From Skeletonema tropicum (taxonomy: Eukaryota > Bacillariophyta > Thalassiosirophyceae > Thalassiosirales > Thalassiosiraceae), in the NCBI GenBank assembly GCA_037178625.1, contig CM074135.1, positions 2,916,001 through 2,980,000 on the forward strand: a DNA stretch of 64,000 nt, in the 5' to 3' direction. A program made the position numbers and the translations under genes. Of this stretch, positions 34,147 through 44,624 are shown one piece after another. A model generated the notes under the pieces. That model was given only the letters and a program-made list of their open reading frames with translations. It ran no database searches and was not told the origin of the DNA. The stretch's first letter is position 1. Each line of letters starts with the position of its first letter.

Positions 34147-35436
34147 TCACTTTCGGCGTCTTTTGTTCCTGGGAAGAGACTCATTCCCCATATCCACTGC
34201 ACGACCCTCTGCCTCCGCTGCCTCAATTGTCGCAAGTTCAGCTTCCACCTCCCTCACTTTGGTTCTACACTCAGCTATCATGGCGTTGTAGTACACTCTT
34301 TGCTGTTGTAGACACTGCTTCCTGTTCACAGTAGATATCACTCCCGCTATCGATGATTTCAATGCCATGTACAGCTCTCCCTGATCATGATTCTTACCTA
34401 CCAATGCAAGCACTTCGGGTAAGTGCAGAGGATTGATCTCGCTGTACAAAGATTGACTTATTCCTTGTAGTTCTGCCAACTCTGCTCTTACACCGCTATG
34501 TAGCTGTGTTTGAATCACCTTTGCCCTACCAGCAGCTGCTGGGTTGCTGCTGCCTTCCTTTCTATTGATCTGAGTAGCCCTGTGGATATGCGCCTGAATA
34601 TCTATGTCTGTAACCAATGGGCTCACAAAGAGATTTTTCAAGCTATGGTTGGATTGCAGAGTTGCTTCGATGTTAGAGATGTCATTCACGAGCTTCAGCA
34701 ACATGCACTGTCCTTGTTCTGATATACCATCATTCCTCTGAAGATTCAACCAAGTCAATGATGTATTCTTTTGAAGGGCATCAACAAGTATTTCCACTCC
34801 TTCATCGTCGATGTTATTGTTAGCGAGATGTAGATCAGATAGAGTTGAATCTGCCCCCTGCAGCAATTTGGCCAATCCACGGCATCCATCAGCGTTGATT
34901 TTGTTCCGAACTAAATTCAGATGTGTCAAATGCTTGAGGACATTTTCGCTGTCAATCTCAATTGACTCGATGCCACATCTATCGCAAAACAGCCGTCTAA
35001 TGGGGCTATTTCGTAACGCCCTCACCAGCAAATTAAATCCTTCCGATTGTAAATCATTATCTTCGAGTTCCAAACATTTGAGATAGGGTGCATTTTGTAA
35101 AAATGGCATCATGCTGCGAACTCCTGCTGCGCTTAATCCATTACGGTGCAAACTCATCCGTTCAATAGAAATGCTCCCTGTCGATCCCCGGAAGAAAAAT
35201 GATATCTTATGATCGTTGAGGGCGTCATGGCAAAGAGTTACTTCTATCAAGTGTGTGTTGTTGGATACATCACGCCCGAGCTCTTCCCATTCCTCGTCTG
35301 TGAAATTTTGGGTGTGATGTTGATCGCCGTCTAGATCTAACTCCGTCGTATCAGGATCATCTTCCTTGATCCTCTGCAAAGTGGCATTGTAATCCTCTTC
35401 GTCCTCCTCGCTGAGATTACTGTCGCTATCGTCCAT
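34147..35436 (-). CDS. RNI-type LRR family, copy E (429 aa)
   Basis: ATG at 35436 (MDDSDSNLSEEDEEDYNATL); an in-frame TTG further up is ignored. The LRR block is complete; the Cys unit is LFCDRCGIESIEIDS. The protein ends directly after NKRRRK, because the CCGCTCAC flank junction provides the TGA where copies B-D continue into WWWGLWG. Linker and coiled coil are complete (AYNAMIAECRTKVREVEAEL-like). On the minus strand its 5' side leads into GGGGGCC element copy 2. Confidence 0.9.
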   Translation of the reverse strand: MDDSDSNLSEEDEEDYNATLQRIKEDDPDTTELDLDGDQHHTQNFTDEEWEELGRDVSNNTHLIEVTLCHDALNDHKISFFFRGSTGSISIERMSLHRNGLSAAGVRSMMPFLQNAPYLKCLELEDNDLQSEGFNLLVRALRNSPIRRLFCDRCGIESIEIDSENVLKHLTHLNLVRNKINADGCRGLAKLLQGADSTLSDLHLANNNIDDEGVEILVDALQKNTSLTWLNLQRNDGISEQGQCMLLKLVNDISNIEATLQSNHSLKNLFVSPLVTDIDIQAHIHRATQINRKEGSSNPAAAGRAKVIQTQLHSGVRAELAELQGISQSLYSEINPLHLPEVLALVGKNHDQGELYMALKSSIAGVISTVNRKQCLQQQRVYYNAMIAECRTKVREVEAELATIEAAEAEGRAVDMGNESLPRNKRRRK

Positions 35437-35544
35437 TCTGCTGGCCGGCTGCCACAAGCCACAACAGTGTACAATAGCAAAAGATGTTATGTTATGATGT
35501 TGTGTTGTTTGAGTTGGATGGATGCGGCGCGGGGCACCAGCCTT

Positions 35545-35645
35545 TGTTTAGGGGGCCAAAAGCCCCAAATACCCCCAAGATTTTAAAGGATACCTAAAGT
35601 CTATGTTGGGGATAATCTGGCCTTTCAAAGCGGGGGAGCCCGCAT
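35545..35645. repeat. GGGGGCC element, copy 2 (hairpin lost)
   Basis: TTAGGGGGCCAAAAGCCCC, then AAATACCCCCAAGATTTT and TTGGGGATAATCTGGC...CAAAGCGGGGGAGCCC. The hairpin of copies 1 and 3 has been deleted down to a remnant (GGATACCTAAAG). The following block (35740-35940) is the TTTTATTGCACTGGGTGTCA sequence shared with the other two units. Confidence 0.7.
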
Positions 35646-35944
35646 CCAACCAAACTTGTGCGATCCAGTACTTCTTTTTATCTACACATGAGACCAGATT
35701 GAATATCCAGATATTTTCAGATAGTCCTTCTGATCGACTTCTTTTATTGCACTGGGTGTCAATTTCATCTTGGTTCGCTTCTGCTTCTTCTTCTTCATTG
35801 CTGGCTCTAACTTAATGCTCGGCTAACTTTGCGACCTAAAACAAAAGTGATGAGTGGAGAGTTACAGCAATAATTGAACAAGATCAACTTCAATTGCTAT
35901 TGCTATTGCTACTGCTAGTCTTAATTGAAATACCCACTGCTAAA

Positions 35945-36217
35945 CTAACTCTCTCCTGCTTCGAACGTTGCAATTTTAGCTTCTATCGCCTCCACTTCAG
36001 CTCTATGCTCAGCTATTATGGCTCTGTGATATGCCCTTTGTTGCTGTAGGCATTGCTTCCTGTTTACTGTAGATAACACTGGACCTATCGATGAATCAAA
36101 TGCAATATATATCTCTGTCTCATCATAATTCTTACCTCCCAATGAGAGCACTTTGGATAGGTGAAGAGGATTGATCTCGCTGTACAAGGAATGGTTGATG
36201 TCCTGTAGTTCTGCCAA
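35945..36217 (-). pseudogene. RNI-LRR family, longer C-terminal fragment
   Basis: An open frame covers the linker and coiled coil (MAELQDINHSLYSEINPLHL to IEAKIATFEAGES), without LRRs and without the basic tail. The signature IAFDSSIGPVLST replaces VALKSSIAGVIST of the full-length copies. The same change is seen in the fragment at 38.8 kb, so these two descend from one another. An ATG is present at the start, but expression is doubtful. Confidence 0.75.
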
Positions 36218-36389
36218 CTCTGCTCTTCTATCACTATCTCTAGAGCTATAAATTTATAGTATTGATATGCGCCTAAATATCTATGTCTGTGACAGATGAG
36301 TCCAATGAGTCTACTGCTCACTCGCGCTGATCGACCGAGATTCCTTTGACACAATGCTCGATTCACGATGACTCATTAGTGTTAGTGAT

Positions 36390-36596
36390 GTGGCGATGAA
36401 ATCATCGATAGCAGGAGTGAGCACGAAGCAGTGCCTGAAACAACAAAGGGCACATCACAGGGCTAGAATAGCGGTGATAGAAGCTGAAATTGTCACAATT
36501 GAAGAAGCAGAGGAATATGAAGAAGGTATCAGGAATGAGTCTCGCAGCAAAAGACGACGCCGAAAGTGGTGGTGGAGACTGTGGAGAGGGGCTTAA
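36390..36596 (+). pseudogene. RNI-LRR family, tail fragment (unit 2)
   Basis: This is the only plus-strand fragment that stays open: from MKSSIAGVSTKQC (ATG 36396) to RKWWWRLWRGA (stop 36594-36596), 66 codons. Compared with full copies it lacks the residues ISTVNR between SSIAGV and KQC. If expressed it would make a small peptide consisting of the coiled coil, the basic stretch and the Trp tail. Confidence 0.75.
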
Positions 36597-36974
36597 TCAA
36601 TTTCACTTTGATTGTGAGTTAATGAGTAATACTAAACAATCTAGCTAATACTAATATCGTTCGTTGGTCACAGTCAGATAAGTTTGTGGCAGCATGCGAA
36701 ACAAAGCGCAGAGACGAGACGTATGAAAGGATAGAGCAAAGCCCAGAGCAAAAGCAATAATTCGTAAATCATGAGGAAGAATACTAGTTTATACCAGATT
36801 TTAGACGCTGATCGATGAGCTCATTCTTCCCGCTCACAATGGTTCGATACTGATCGATGAGCTGAATTCCCCCGCTCACTTTTGGTGTCTTTTATTGGTG
36901 CCAAGAGAATCACTTCCCCGCATCCACTGCACGAACCTCAACCTCCGCTGCTTCGATTGCCGCAATTTCAGCTT
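36597..36974. repeat. shared LRR 3' flank, copy 3
   Basis: Matches 33861-34146. It again contains a double GATCGATGAGCT/CCGCTCAC block (near 36810 and 36854). The right part, about 36880-36974, is the out-of-frame remainder of the copy F C-terminus. Confidence 0.8.
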
Positions 36975-38186
36975 CTATTGCCTCCATTTGGCTCTATACT
37001 CGGCTATTATGGCACTGCAGTACGCTTTTTCCTGTTGTAGACACTGCTTCCTATTCAAAGTAGATATCACCCCAGCTATCGATGATTTCAATGCCAAATA
37101 CAGCTCTCCCTGATCATGATGTTTACCTACCAATGCAAGCACTTCGGGTAAGTGAAGAGGGTTGATCTCGCTGTACACAGAATGACTTGTTCCTTGGAAT
37201 CCTGCCAACTCTGCTCTTATACCGCTATGTAGCTGTGTCTTAATCACCTTCGCCCTAGCAGCAGCTGCTGGGTTGCAGTTGCCTTCCTCTCTATTGATCT
37301 GAGTAGCCCTGTCGATATGCGCCTGAATATCTATGTCTGTAACCAATCGGTCCACTGTGAGATACTTCAAGGTATGGTTGGATTGCAGAGTTGCTTCGAT
37401 GTTAGAGAAGTTATTCACGAGCTTCAGCAACATGCTCTGTCCTTGTTTTGATATACCATCATTACTCTGAAGATTCAACCAATTCAACGATGTATTGTTT
37501 TGAAGGGCACCAATAAGTGTTTCCACTGCTTCATCATCGATTTTATTTGCAGTGAGACGTAGATCAGTTAGCGTAACATCCCCCCCGTGCAGCAATGTGG
37601 CTAATCCACGGCATCCATCAGCGTTGATTTTGTTACCATCTAAATATAACCTCTTCAAATGTTTGGGTTTTTGCTCGTTGTCAATCTCAATCGATTCGAT
37701 GCCACAATCCTCACAACTCAGCGTTTCAATTGGGCTATTTTGTAACGCCCTCAGCAGCATATTAAATCCTTCCGATTGTAAATCATTAACATCGAGATCC
37801 AAACACATGAGATTGTTAGCATTTTGTAAAAATGGCACCATGCTGCGAACTCCTGCTGCGCTTAATCCATTACGGTACAAACTTATTTGTTCGATAGAGC
37901 TGCTCCCTGTTAATCCCTGAAACAAAAATGATATCTTGTGATCGTTGAGGGCGCCTTCGGTAAGAATTACATCTTTCAAGTATGTGTTGCTTGAAATATC
38001 ACGCCCGAGCTCCTCCCATTCCTCGTCTGTCATATTTTGGATGTAGTGCTCATCGCCGTGTAGATCATCGCCGTGTAGATCGCCATGTAGCTCTAACAAT
38101 ATAGCATCAGGATCATTTTCCTTGATCCTCTGCCAGTGGGCGATCCACTCTTCATCCTCGTCGGGATTGCTGTCGTTATCGTCCAT
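36975..38186 (-). CDS. RNI-type LRR family, copy F (403 aa, C-terminus truncated)
   Basis: ATG at 38186 (MDDNDSNPDEDEEWIAHWQR). LRR block and linker are complete; the Cys unit is LSCEDCGIESIEID. The N-terminal region has a short in-frame tandem expansion (LHGDLHGDDLHGDEH), the product of a 15-18-bp DNA repeat near 38050-38095. The protein stops at AIIAEYRAKWRQ: a run of four A in other copies (GCCAAAATGG) is three here (near 36986-36990), which shifts the frame and removes coiled coil and basic tail. The lost part is still readable downstream in the other frame, so the deletion is recent, or is a sequencing error. Confidence 0.88.
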   Translation of the reverse strand: MDDNDSNPDEDEEWIAHWQRIKENDPDAILLELHGDLHGDDLHGDEHYIQNMTDEEWEELGRDISSNTYLKDVILTEGALNDHKISFLFQGLTGSSSIEQISLYRNGLSAAGVRSMVPFLQNANNLMCLDLDVNDLQSEGFNMLLRALQNSPIETLSCEDCGIESIEIDNEQKPKHLKRLYLDGNKINADGCRGLATLLHGGDVTLTDLRLTANKIDDEAVETLIGALQNNTSLNWLNLQSNDGISKQGQSMLLKLVNNFSNIEATLQSNHTLKYLTVDRLVTDIDIQAHIDRATQINREEGNCNPAAAARAKVIKTQLHSGIRAELAGFQGTSHSVYSEINPLHLPEVLALVGKHHDQGELYLALKSSIAGVISTLNRKQCLQQEKAYCSAIIAEYRAKWRQ

Positions 38187-38264
38187 CCTGCTGGCAAGCT
38201 AAAGCCACATTAAATAGCGAAGATATGTTGTTGGTTTGAATTTTGAATTTTGATTGGGGGTGTT

Positions 38265-38410
38265 TGGCTAGAGGGGGGCCGAATGCCCCAAGCGCCCCCA
38301 AGACAAGATAAATGGATATCAGAGGCAGTTCTGGTATCCATTTATTGCTTCAAAATGTCTACGTTGGGGATAATCTGGCGTCTTTCAAAGCGGGGGAGCC
38401 CAGAGCCCCC
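38265..38410. repeat. GGGGGCC element with hairpin, copy 3
   Basis: GAGGGGGGCCGAATGCCCC, GCGCCCCCAAGACAAGATAA, and a hairpin TGGATATCAGA (38313-38323) with TCTGGTATCCA (38330-38340). Relative to copy 1, one base pair has changed on both sides (C-G to T-A) and a second became a T-G wobble. GTTGGGGATAATCTGGCGTC and AAAGCGGGGGAGCCC follow. Confidence 0.72.
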
Positions 38411-38754
38411 GTCCATCCATAGCTCGATAGGAGTACAATCGTTGATCTTTAAATGAGAGAGATAGTGGATATTAGGTACTCGAGGAGTATTTATCATCAT
38501 CTTCTCTGGAGATGGTCCTTCATGATTGACTTCTTTAATTGCACTGGGTGTCAATGTCATCCTTAGTTCGCTTCTGCTGCTTCTTCTTCATTGCTGGCTC
38601 TAGCTCTATGCTCTGTGCTATAACTTGCAACCAAAAAAACAGTGATGAGTAAGTGCTGCAGCAATAATTGAACAAAATCAACTTCAATTGCTATTGCTAT
38701 TGCTATCGCTACTGCTAGTCTTAATTGAAATACACGCTGCTATACTGACCCTTT

Positions 38755-39045
38755 GAAGCATCGATCATTGCAATTTCAGCTTCTATCACCTCCACTTCAG
38801 CTCTATGCTCAGCTATTATTATTATGGCTCTGTGATATGCACTTTGTTGATGTAGGCCCTCTGCTTCCTGTTTGCCGTAGATAACACTGGACCTATCGAT
38901 GAATCAAATGCAATATACATCTCTGTCTGATCATAATTCTTACCTACCAATGAGAGCACTTTGGGTAGGTGAAGAGGATTGATGTCGCTGTACAAGGAAT
39001 GGTTGATGTCCTGTATTTCTGCCAACTCTGCTCTTTTATAGCTAT
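38755..39045 (-). pseudogene. RNI-LRR family, C-terminal fragment
   Basis: This corresponds to the fragment at 35945-36217 (AELAEIQDINHSLYSDINPL, IAFDSSIGPVLST), with a frameshift at the KQCLQQQ region, after which the coiled coil continues in another frame. No LRRs, no basic tail. Confidence 0.72.
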
Positions 39046-39309
39046 CTAGAATCAGTGAGTCCATGAGTCTATTGCAGTGGTAAATTAAAGGTGGTTACTA
39101 CGTTGGATGCAGCATATATTGATCACAAATCAACTAAATGAAGTAAAGGACTTGCATATCTATCTACCCCGCCAGAAGAGGATAGAGAATCTCGAAGTCG
39201 AAGTTGCAAGAGCAATGAAAATTATCGTAAATGATGCGAGGAGTATTTAGATGCAATGCGCTAGAGAGTTAGGAGATAAAATGACATAGATGGTAAGACA
39301 GTCTCCCAT

Positions 39310-39440
39310 GCTTTCATTAAGTCCATTTCCACAGTAAGTCTCCACCACTCTCGGCGCCTTTTTGTTCCTGTGAAGAGACCCATTACCCATAGCAGCTGCA
39401 TGACCCTCTGCTGCTTCGATTATCGCAATTTCAGCTTCTA
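39310..39440 (-). pseudogene. RNI-LRR family, short tail fragment
   Basis: It contains only VEAEIAIIEAAEGHAAAMGN and a damaged basic tail (LHRNKKAPRVVETYCG: the frame changes inside NKRRR). It lies head-to-head with the plus-strand fragment starting at 39488. Confidence 0.65.
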
Positions 39441-39487
39441 CACTCTGCTTTGTTTGATTCACGATACGATGACTCATTAGTTAGCAA

Positions 39488-39677
39488 TGTGGCGTTGAAA
39501 TCATCGATAGCAGGAGTGACCACGAAGCAGTGTCCGACACAACAAAGGGCACATCACAGGGCTAGAACTAGAATAGCGGCGATGGAAGCTGTAATTGCCA
39601 CAATTAAAGAAGCAGAGGAACATGAAGCAGGTATCAGGAATGAGTCTCGCAGCAACAGAAGACGCCGAAAGTGGTAG
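39488..39677 (+). pseudogene. RNI-LRR family, tail fragment (unit 3)
   Basis: Same left junction and same internal deletion as the fragments at 33.66 and 36.39 kb (VALKSSIAGVTTKQCPTQQR). The Trp tail is interrupted by TAG directly after RRRKW; the codons beyond still read WRLWRGA. A second in-frame change (RARTRIAAMEA) marks a small duplication. Confidence 0.75.
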
Positions 39678-39957
39678 TGGAGGCTGTGGAGAGGGGCTTA
39701 ATCAATTTCACTTCGACTGTGAGTTAATGAGTAATGCTTAAGTATCTAGCTAATACTGATATCGTTCGTTGGCCACAGTCAGATAAGTTTGGGCTACAAG
39801 TGAAACACGAAGTGCCCAGAGACGAGACGCAGAAAAGGATATGATAGAGCAAAGCCCAGAGCAAAAGCAATAAAAAGCTGTCGTGAATCATGGGGAGGAA
39901 GACTTGGTTGCACAAGATGTTAGACGCTGATCGATGAGCTGAATTCCCCCGCTCACA
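39678..39957. repeat. shared LRR 3' flank, copy 4
   Basis: It contains ATCGTTCGTTGGCCACAGTC and a single GATCGATGAGCTGAATTCCC copy (near 39929) abutting the stop of LRR copy G. Confidence 0.8.
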
Positions 39958-41274
39958 TCACATTCGGCGTCTTTTATTGGTGCGAAGAGACTCATTCCCC
40001 ATATCCACTGTACGACCCTCTGCCTCTGCTGCTTCGATTGTCGCAATTTCAGCTTCTATTACCTCCATTTTGGCTCTATACTCGGCTATTATGGCACTGC
40101 AGTACTCTTTTTCCTGTTGTAGACACTGCTTCCTATTCACAGTAGATATTACTCCTGCTATCGATGATTTCAATGCCAAATACAGCTCTCCCTGATCATG
40201 ATAACGACAGACTAATGCAATCACTTCAGGTAAGTGAAGAGGGTTGATCTCGCCGCACAACGATTGACTTACCCCTTGTAGTTCTGCCAACTCTGCTCTT
40301 ACACCGCTATGTAGCTGTGTCTTAATCATCTTTGCCCTACCAACAGCTGCTGGGTTGCGGGTGCCTTCCTCTCGGTTGATCTGCGTTGCCCTGCGGATAC
40401 GCACCTGAATATTTATTTCTGTAACGAGTGAGTCCACAAAGAGATACTTCAAGGTATGATTGGATTGCAGAGTTGCTTCGATGCTAGAGATGTCATTCAC
40501 GAGCTTCAGCAACATGCACTGTCCTTGTTCTGATATACCATCATTACTCTCAAGATTCAGCCATTTCAATGATTTATTATTTCGAAGGACACCAACAAGG
40601 ATGCTCACTCCTTCATCGTCGATTTTATTGCCAGCGAGATGTAGATCAGTTAGCGTAGAACCCATCCCGTGCAGCAATTTTCCCAATTCACGGCATCCAT
40701 CAGCGTTGATGTTGTTTTCACTTAAAGTCAGATATTTCAAATGTTTGGGTATATGTTCGTTTTCAATGTCAATCGATTCGATGCCACATCGAACGCAATG
40801 CAGCTTTTCGATAGGGCTATTTCGTAACGCCCTCAGCAGCAAATTGAATCCTTCCGATTGTAAATTGTTACCATAGAGATTCAAACTCCAGAGATTGCTT
40901 GCACTCTGTAAAAATGGCACCATGCTCCGAATTCCTGCCACGCTGAACTGATTGTCGTTAAGATAAAATTTTTCTATTGAGTCGCTCCTCGTCAATCCTC
41001 GGATGAAGAGCGTCATCTTATGATCGTTGAGGGCTCCTGTGGAAAGACTTGCTTCTCTCAATTGGGTGTTGTTTGATACATCACGACCAAGCCGCTCCCA
41101 TTGCTCGTCGGTCATATCATCGATGTAATTATTATTGCCGCTACCACATAACTCCATCGTATCAGGATCATTTTCCCTGATCCTCTGCCACAAGTCGAGC
41201 CACCTCTCTTCCTCGTTGAGAGAAGCGTCGGACCCACTGTCTTCTTCGTAGGGAATGCTGTCGTCACTGTCCAT
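39958..41274 (-). CDS. RNI-type LRR family, copy G (438 aa)
   Basis: ATG at 41274 (MDSDDSIPYEEDSGSDASLN). It is the longest copy, with an extended acidic N-terminus resembling that of copy C (ASLNE-E-W). The Cys unit is LHCVRCGIESIDIEN, identical in its CVRCG core to copy I, which is otherwise distant. The linker has ALVCRYHDQGELYLALKSSI. It ends at TNKRRRM, cut short by the flank junction like copy E and the 22.9-kb fragment. Downstream of its 5' end the duplicated units stop, and single-copy sequence and a hAT remnant follow. Confidence 0.9.
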   Translation of the reverse strand: MDSDDSIPYEEDSGSDASLNEEERWLDLWQRIRENDPDTMELCGSGNNNYIDDMTDEQWERLGRDVSNNTQLREASLSTGALNDHKMTLFIRGLTRSDSIEKFYLNDNQFSVAGIRSMVPFLQSASNLWSLNLYGNNLQSEGFNLLLRALRNSPIEKLHCVRCGIESIDIENEHIPKHLKYLTLSENNINADGCRELGKLLHGMGSTLTDLHLAGNKIDDEGVSILVGVLRNNKSLKWLNLESNDGISEQGQCMLLKLVNDISSIEATLQSNHTLKYLFVDSLVTEINIQVRIRRATQINREEGTRNPAAVGRAKMIKTQLHSGVRAELAELQGVSQSLCGEINPLHLPEVIALVCRYHDQGELYLALKSSIAGVISTVNRKQCLQQEKEYCSAIIAEYRAKMEVIEAEIATIEAAEAEGRTVDMGNESLRTNKRRRM

Positions 41275-41468
41275 TCTGATGGCTGCTCTGTCTCTGAATG
41301 ACTCTACAGAGAATTAGAACGAAGGACACCTAAGTAGTTTGCGTGGTTATGCTATCCTATTCTTCAACCCCACACCTGTCCCCCAATGATCTCCTATCCA
41401 ATAATAAATGCCCATAACAACAACACAACACAAAAAAGAAGTTAATCGTAACCATAACCCTGTCTCTC

Positions 41469-42194
41469 TAGGGTTTCGGGGGTTGGTCACTCAGAAATCT
41501 GGATTGGGCAGTCATTGGGCACTGGACAGAAAAGTGCCCGTTTAGTTGCCATTCCCAGTTAAATTCGGCTGCACAATTTTTCAATCCTATCTTTCTTGTG
41601 ACACTCTCCGATGCAGACGTAGAATCGAAGCTTCATTTCCTTGCAGATAAACTTGATGCATTCGGATACAGACATTTTTCGAATAAATTCATTCATTCGT
41701 TGAAGAAGGAAATGCACGAGGTTGTAAAAGAGGCAAGAAGAGATCATGATCTTGGGAGGCTGAAGCCTTCGGACCTGTACAAGACAAGGTTGCAAAGACG
41801 AATTAAACGAAAAGAGGGCACTGTTGATGAGTTTAAGAAGGATCCAAGTGAATACGCAGAAAGGATTTGGCAATGGTGGGGACCAAGATGCAAAATGTTC
41901 CCAAAAGCATTACATGGCAATACGGTTGGTTGTTCTCACACAAACATCAAGTTGCTTTATTGAACGAGTGTTCTTGAAGTTGAAACTGGTTCGTGACGCA
42001 GAGGGCGACAACCTCTTAGAGGATATCACTGAAATTCGTCGTCTATTACAATGCAATGGGTAAGCTGAAGTTTAAACCATGATTACTTGCCAGTACTAGC
42101 TCTAGTAGAACTGAGTGACCAGTGAGTGCCCTGAGTGCCCAAATTGGGCTCAGAAAAGTGGGCGGTTGGGCACTGACCAACCCCCGAAACCCTA
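41469..42194 (+). mobile_element. hAT-type DNA transposon remnant
   Basis: Perfect 21-bp terminal inverted repeats (core GGGTTTCGGGGGTTGGTCA) lie at 41469-41489 and 42174-42194. They enclose 684 bp with a decayed transposase end. ACCCTGTCT occurs just outside both ends (about 41457 and 42195), but offset by 4 bp on the left, so I do not claim a clean target-site duplication. At 726 bp it is an internally deleted copy. Confidence 0.6.
41598..42063 (+). pseudogene. hAT transposase C-terminal remnant
   Basis: There are two overlapping frames. The first reads DKLDAFGYRHFSNKFIHSL and on to a Trp-rich WQWWGPRC; the second carries the recognisable end (RLVVLTQTSSCFIERVFLK, then LVRDAEGDNLLEDITEIR). 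It resembles the SSxxxERxFS...R..L..D...L motif of the hAT dimerisation domain. A frameshift near 41925 separates the two. The N-terminal catalytic part is missing. Confidence 0.5.
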
Positions 42195-44624
42195 ACCCTG
42201 TCTTTCTCGGCGACCTTTTTTGGTATCTAAAAGGGCGGCCTAAAGTTAGCCGTAATGCACAATTTTTACTCCCATTTGGGATCAAAAACCGATTTTGCCT
42301 CCCACCGCGCTCCACCTCAAATTTTTTTGCTCCCATTTGGGAGCAAAAATCGTCTCGGCGGAGTGTAGCCATTACTACACCAATACTACGCCGATCCCCT
42401 CCGTTCAAAGACCAATATTATTCCATTTGGTTAGTTCAGAGTGCATCTGCAACTTGGGTTGGCCACATTCCAACCACTCGCCGAGATAGTAGGGGTGTCA
42501 AATCAGTTGCATCGGTGTTGGTGGGCGGCTGACGAGGCGATTTTGAATTTTGAATAAAAAAATCACACATCTCACAAAAAGCATCCTCACCATGATGCAT
42601 CACATGGCATTATTGGCCATGAAATAAATAATAGCAACAACTCCAACAAGTAGCCTGCCCCAAAATTTTGTGCTGGATCCATTTTTGAGGTCGGCGGGGC
42701 CTGAATATCAACGGATACAACAGTATAACGACGTTAACACAATACATGTAAATTCGGCACATTCGACATCACCAGAACCGGCCTCATATATTCACACCGA
42801 CGCAAATACGATGCCATCAAGCAATAATAACTGTTACTATATACACATGCCGAAGTAATGGTGACTTGGTGGCCGCTGCATTGCCCATTGAATTGAGAAC
42901 ATCACGCATTCGCTGCGCAGCGGCATGTGTATGGAGAGCATGCCGATCACCCACTTGGCCCCTGTGTGTGGAGCAACAATCAATGCATTGAAGTAAAAAA
43001 ACATCAACCCTCGTCCCAACCACATAATAAGTGGCAAATGGTGTGATATTCCTGGCAGATAATGACACATACCTCCCCCAAACACTATGTCAGAGAAGTA
43101 AGTTCATAACAATCACCAGAGGGCACATAATCAATAAAACAGAAAGCAATCAATCATTTCAAGCAGCCAAAGATGCCCCAAAACCGTTATGTATGTGTAT
43201 TGAGTGAAATGGAAGCGTATTATGAAGTGTATCACTCCTGACATGGCCAAAGTAGAGTATAATTAAGTGTAATATGATGATTTTATGCACCTAATGGTGA
43301 GTATTATTTCTCTTTATAGACAACGATTCATAGCAAGCCCTACCGGAATTCCAATGATATTAGCTTTGGGATAATAATCGCACCATAGGTGTATCCGTTT
43401 CGTGTGTGGCGTTAGGGGTGTAGGAGCAGAGGTCATCATGGAGAACATCCTGGTGAGACCAGAATTGGAGGCGAGGAGGGGAAAGAGGCGAGAGTAACAG
43501 AGGTCCCGTAGATATTGCACGTAGGAATTGGTTCAATTTTTTTGCTCCCATTTGGGAGTAAAAAATCAGCCAATTTTGTTGAAGTCAAAAACACGTCGAT
43601 CATGATCATGCCATGCCCTACCAAAGGCATTTATGCCACCGTAGTGACCAAATATGAACTCAAACATTTTAGGCGATGGTATTAGCCAAATTTTATTGTG
43701 CCGGCACTAGCTGTAAGTCGACTGGAACCCTCCATACTAATGTGCTGGAAAGTGCCATTTTTGCTCCCATTTTCGCTCCCATTGGGCTGCATTACAGATA
43801 GAGCCCCGAATTTTATTTCCGCTATTCCTACATGATATAGACATAACCCTGACATTTACCAATGATACAGCCCTTTCGAGTGTGTTCATCGGGTCTTGCA
43901 TATGAAAGAATCATATAAATATCTTATTTTCTCGCCGAGATAAGCATTTTTGTCGGCCAATAGTTACAATAGTAACTACTGGACAAATTTTTTGGCTAAC
44001 AAACTCTAGCTTACAATGGAATCACTTTCTCCCGTATGGCTGATGGAGCCCAAACTAAGTGAATAAGATTTAACATTTTGCGATATAGCCGAAAACGATC
44101 CTCGTCGTTTCCGACATGAAGTAGAGTACATGTGCCAGCTTCCGTCCCTGGAGGGGGAGGTGTGGAAAATGGTTTTGTTCCTCTGAAAAGGTTTTGGCGG
44201 GAATAAAGCTTCAGGCCCCTTCATTCAGGCCAAAACGCACCATCCTTCACATGGTTTCACGCTAACTTGGTTTGCTTCATTGATAGTGGCTGTAAGAGCT
44301 GCTATCTGTTACATGTAAGCAGAAGTACTTATATCACATAATATTGAACCAGCGGCTTCTTTCTGCATGCACATAATGACGTACGTGTACCATACGAGTT
44401 GGTTTTCCGTGAACACATTGAACACTTGGTGTAGAAAAAAGATTTTGCAGTGGAAAGTACATAATTTACTTCAGTGATGGTAAAGTACACGGGTTTGCTT
44501 CAAACTCCAAGTAGGATATGTAGCAGAGATAGAGAAGCGATTCTTAGCATCGAGCATCGACTGCAAAAGATAGATTTGGATCTCCAACATCGCCTTGCGT
44601 TAAGAACAGCAAAATCAGGTCCTT
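42195..44624. other. long intergenic region with repeated palindrome
   Basis: I support no gene. The palindrome TTTTGCTCCCATTTGGGAGC occurs near 42324-42352, with variants near 42256 (ACTCCCATTTGGGATCAAAA), 43540-43565 and 43755-43785. The remainder is AT-rich with short unrelated open frames. The right end is the 3' flank of the MFS transporter. Confidence 0.5.

Noticed and set aside
43314..43630. Possible gene on the minus strand in the 42-44.6-kb gap
   Set aside because: Three short overlapping frames, no recognisable domain, interrupted by the TTTGCTCCCATTTGGGAG repeat.
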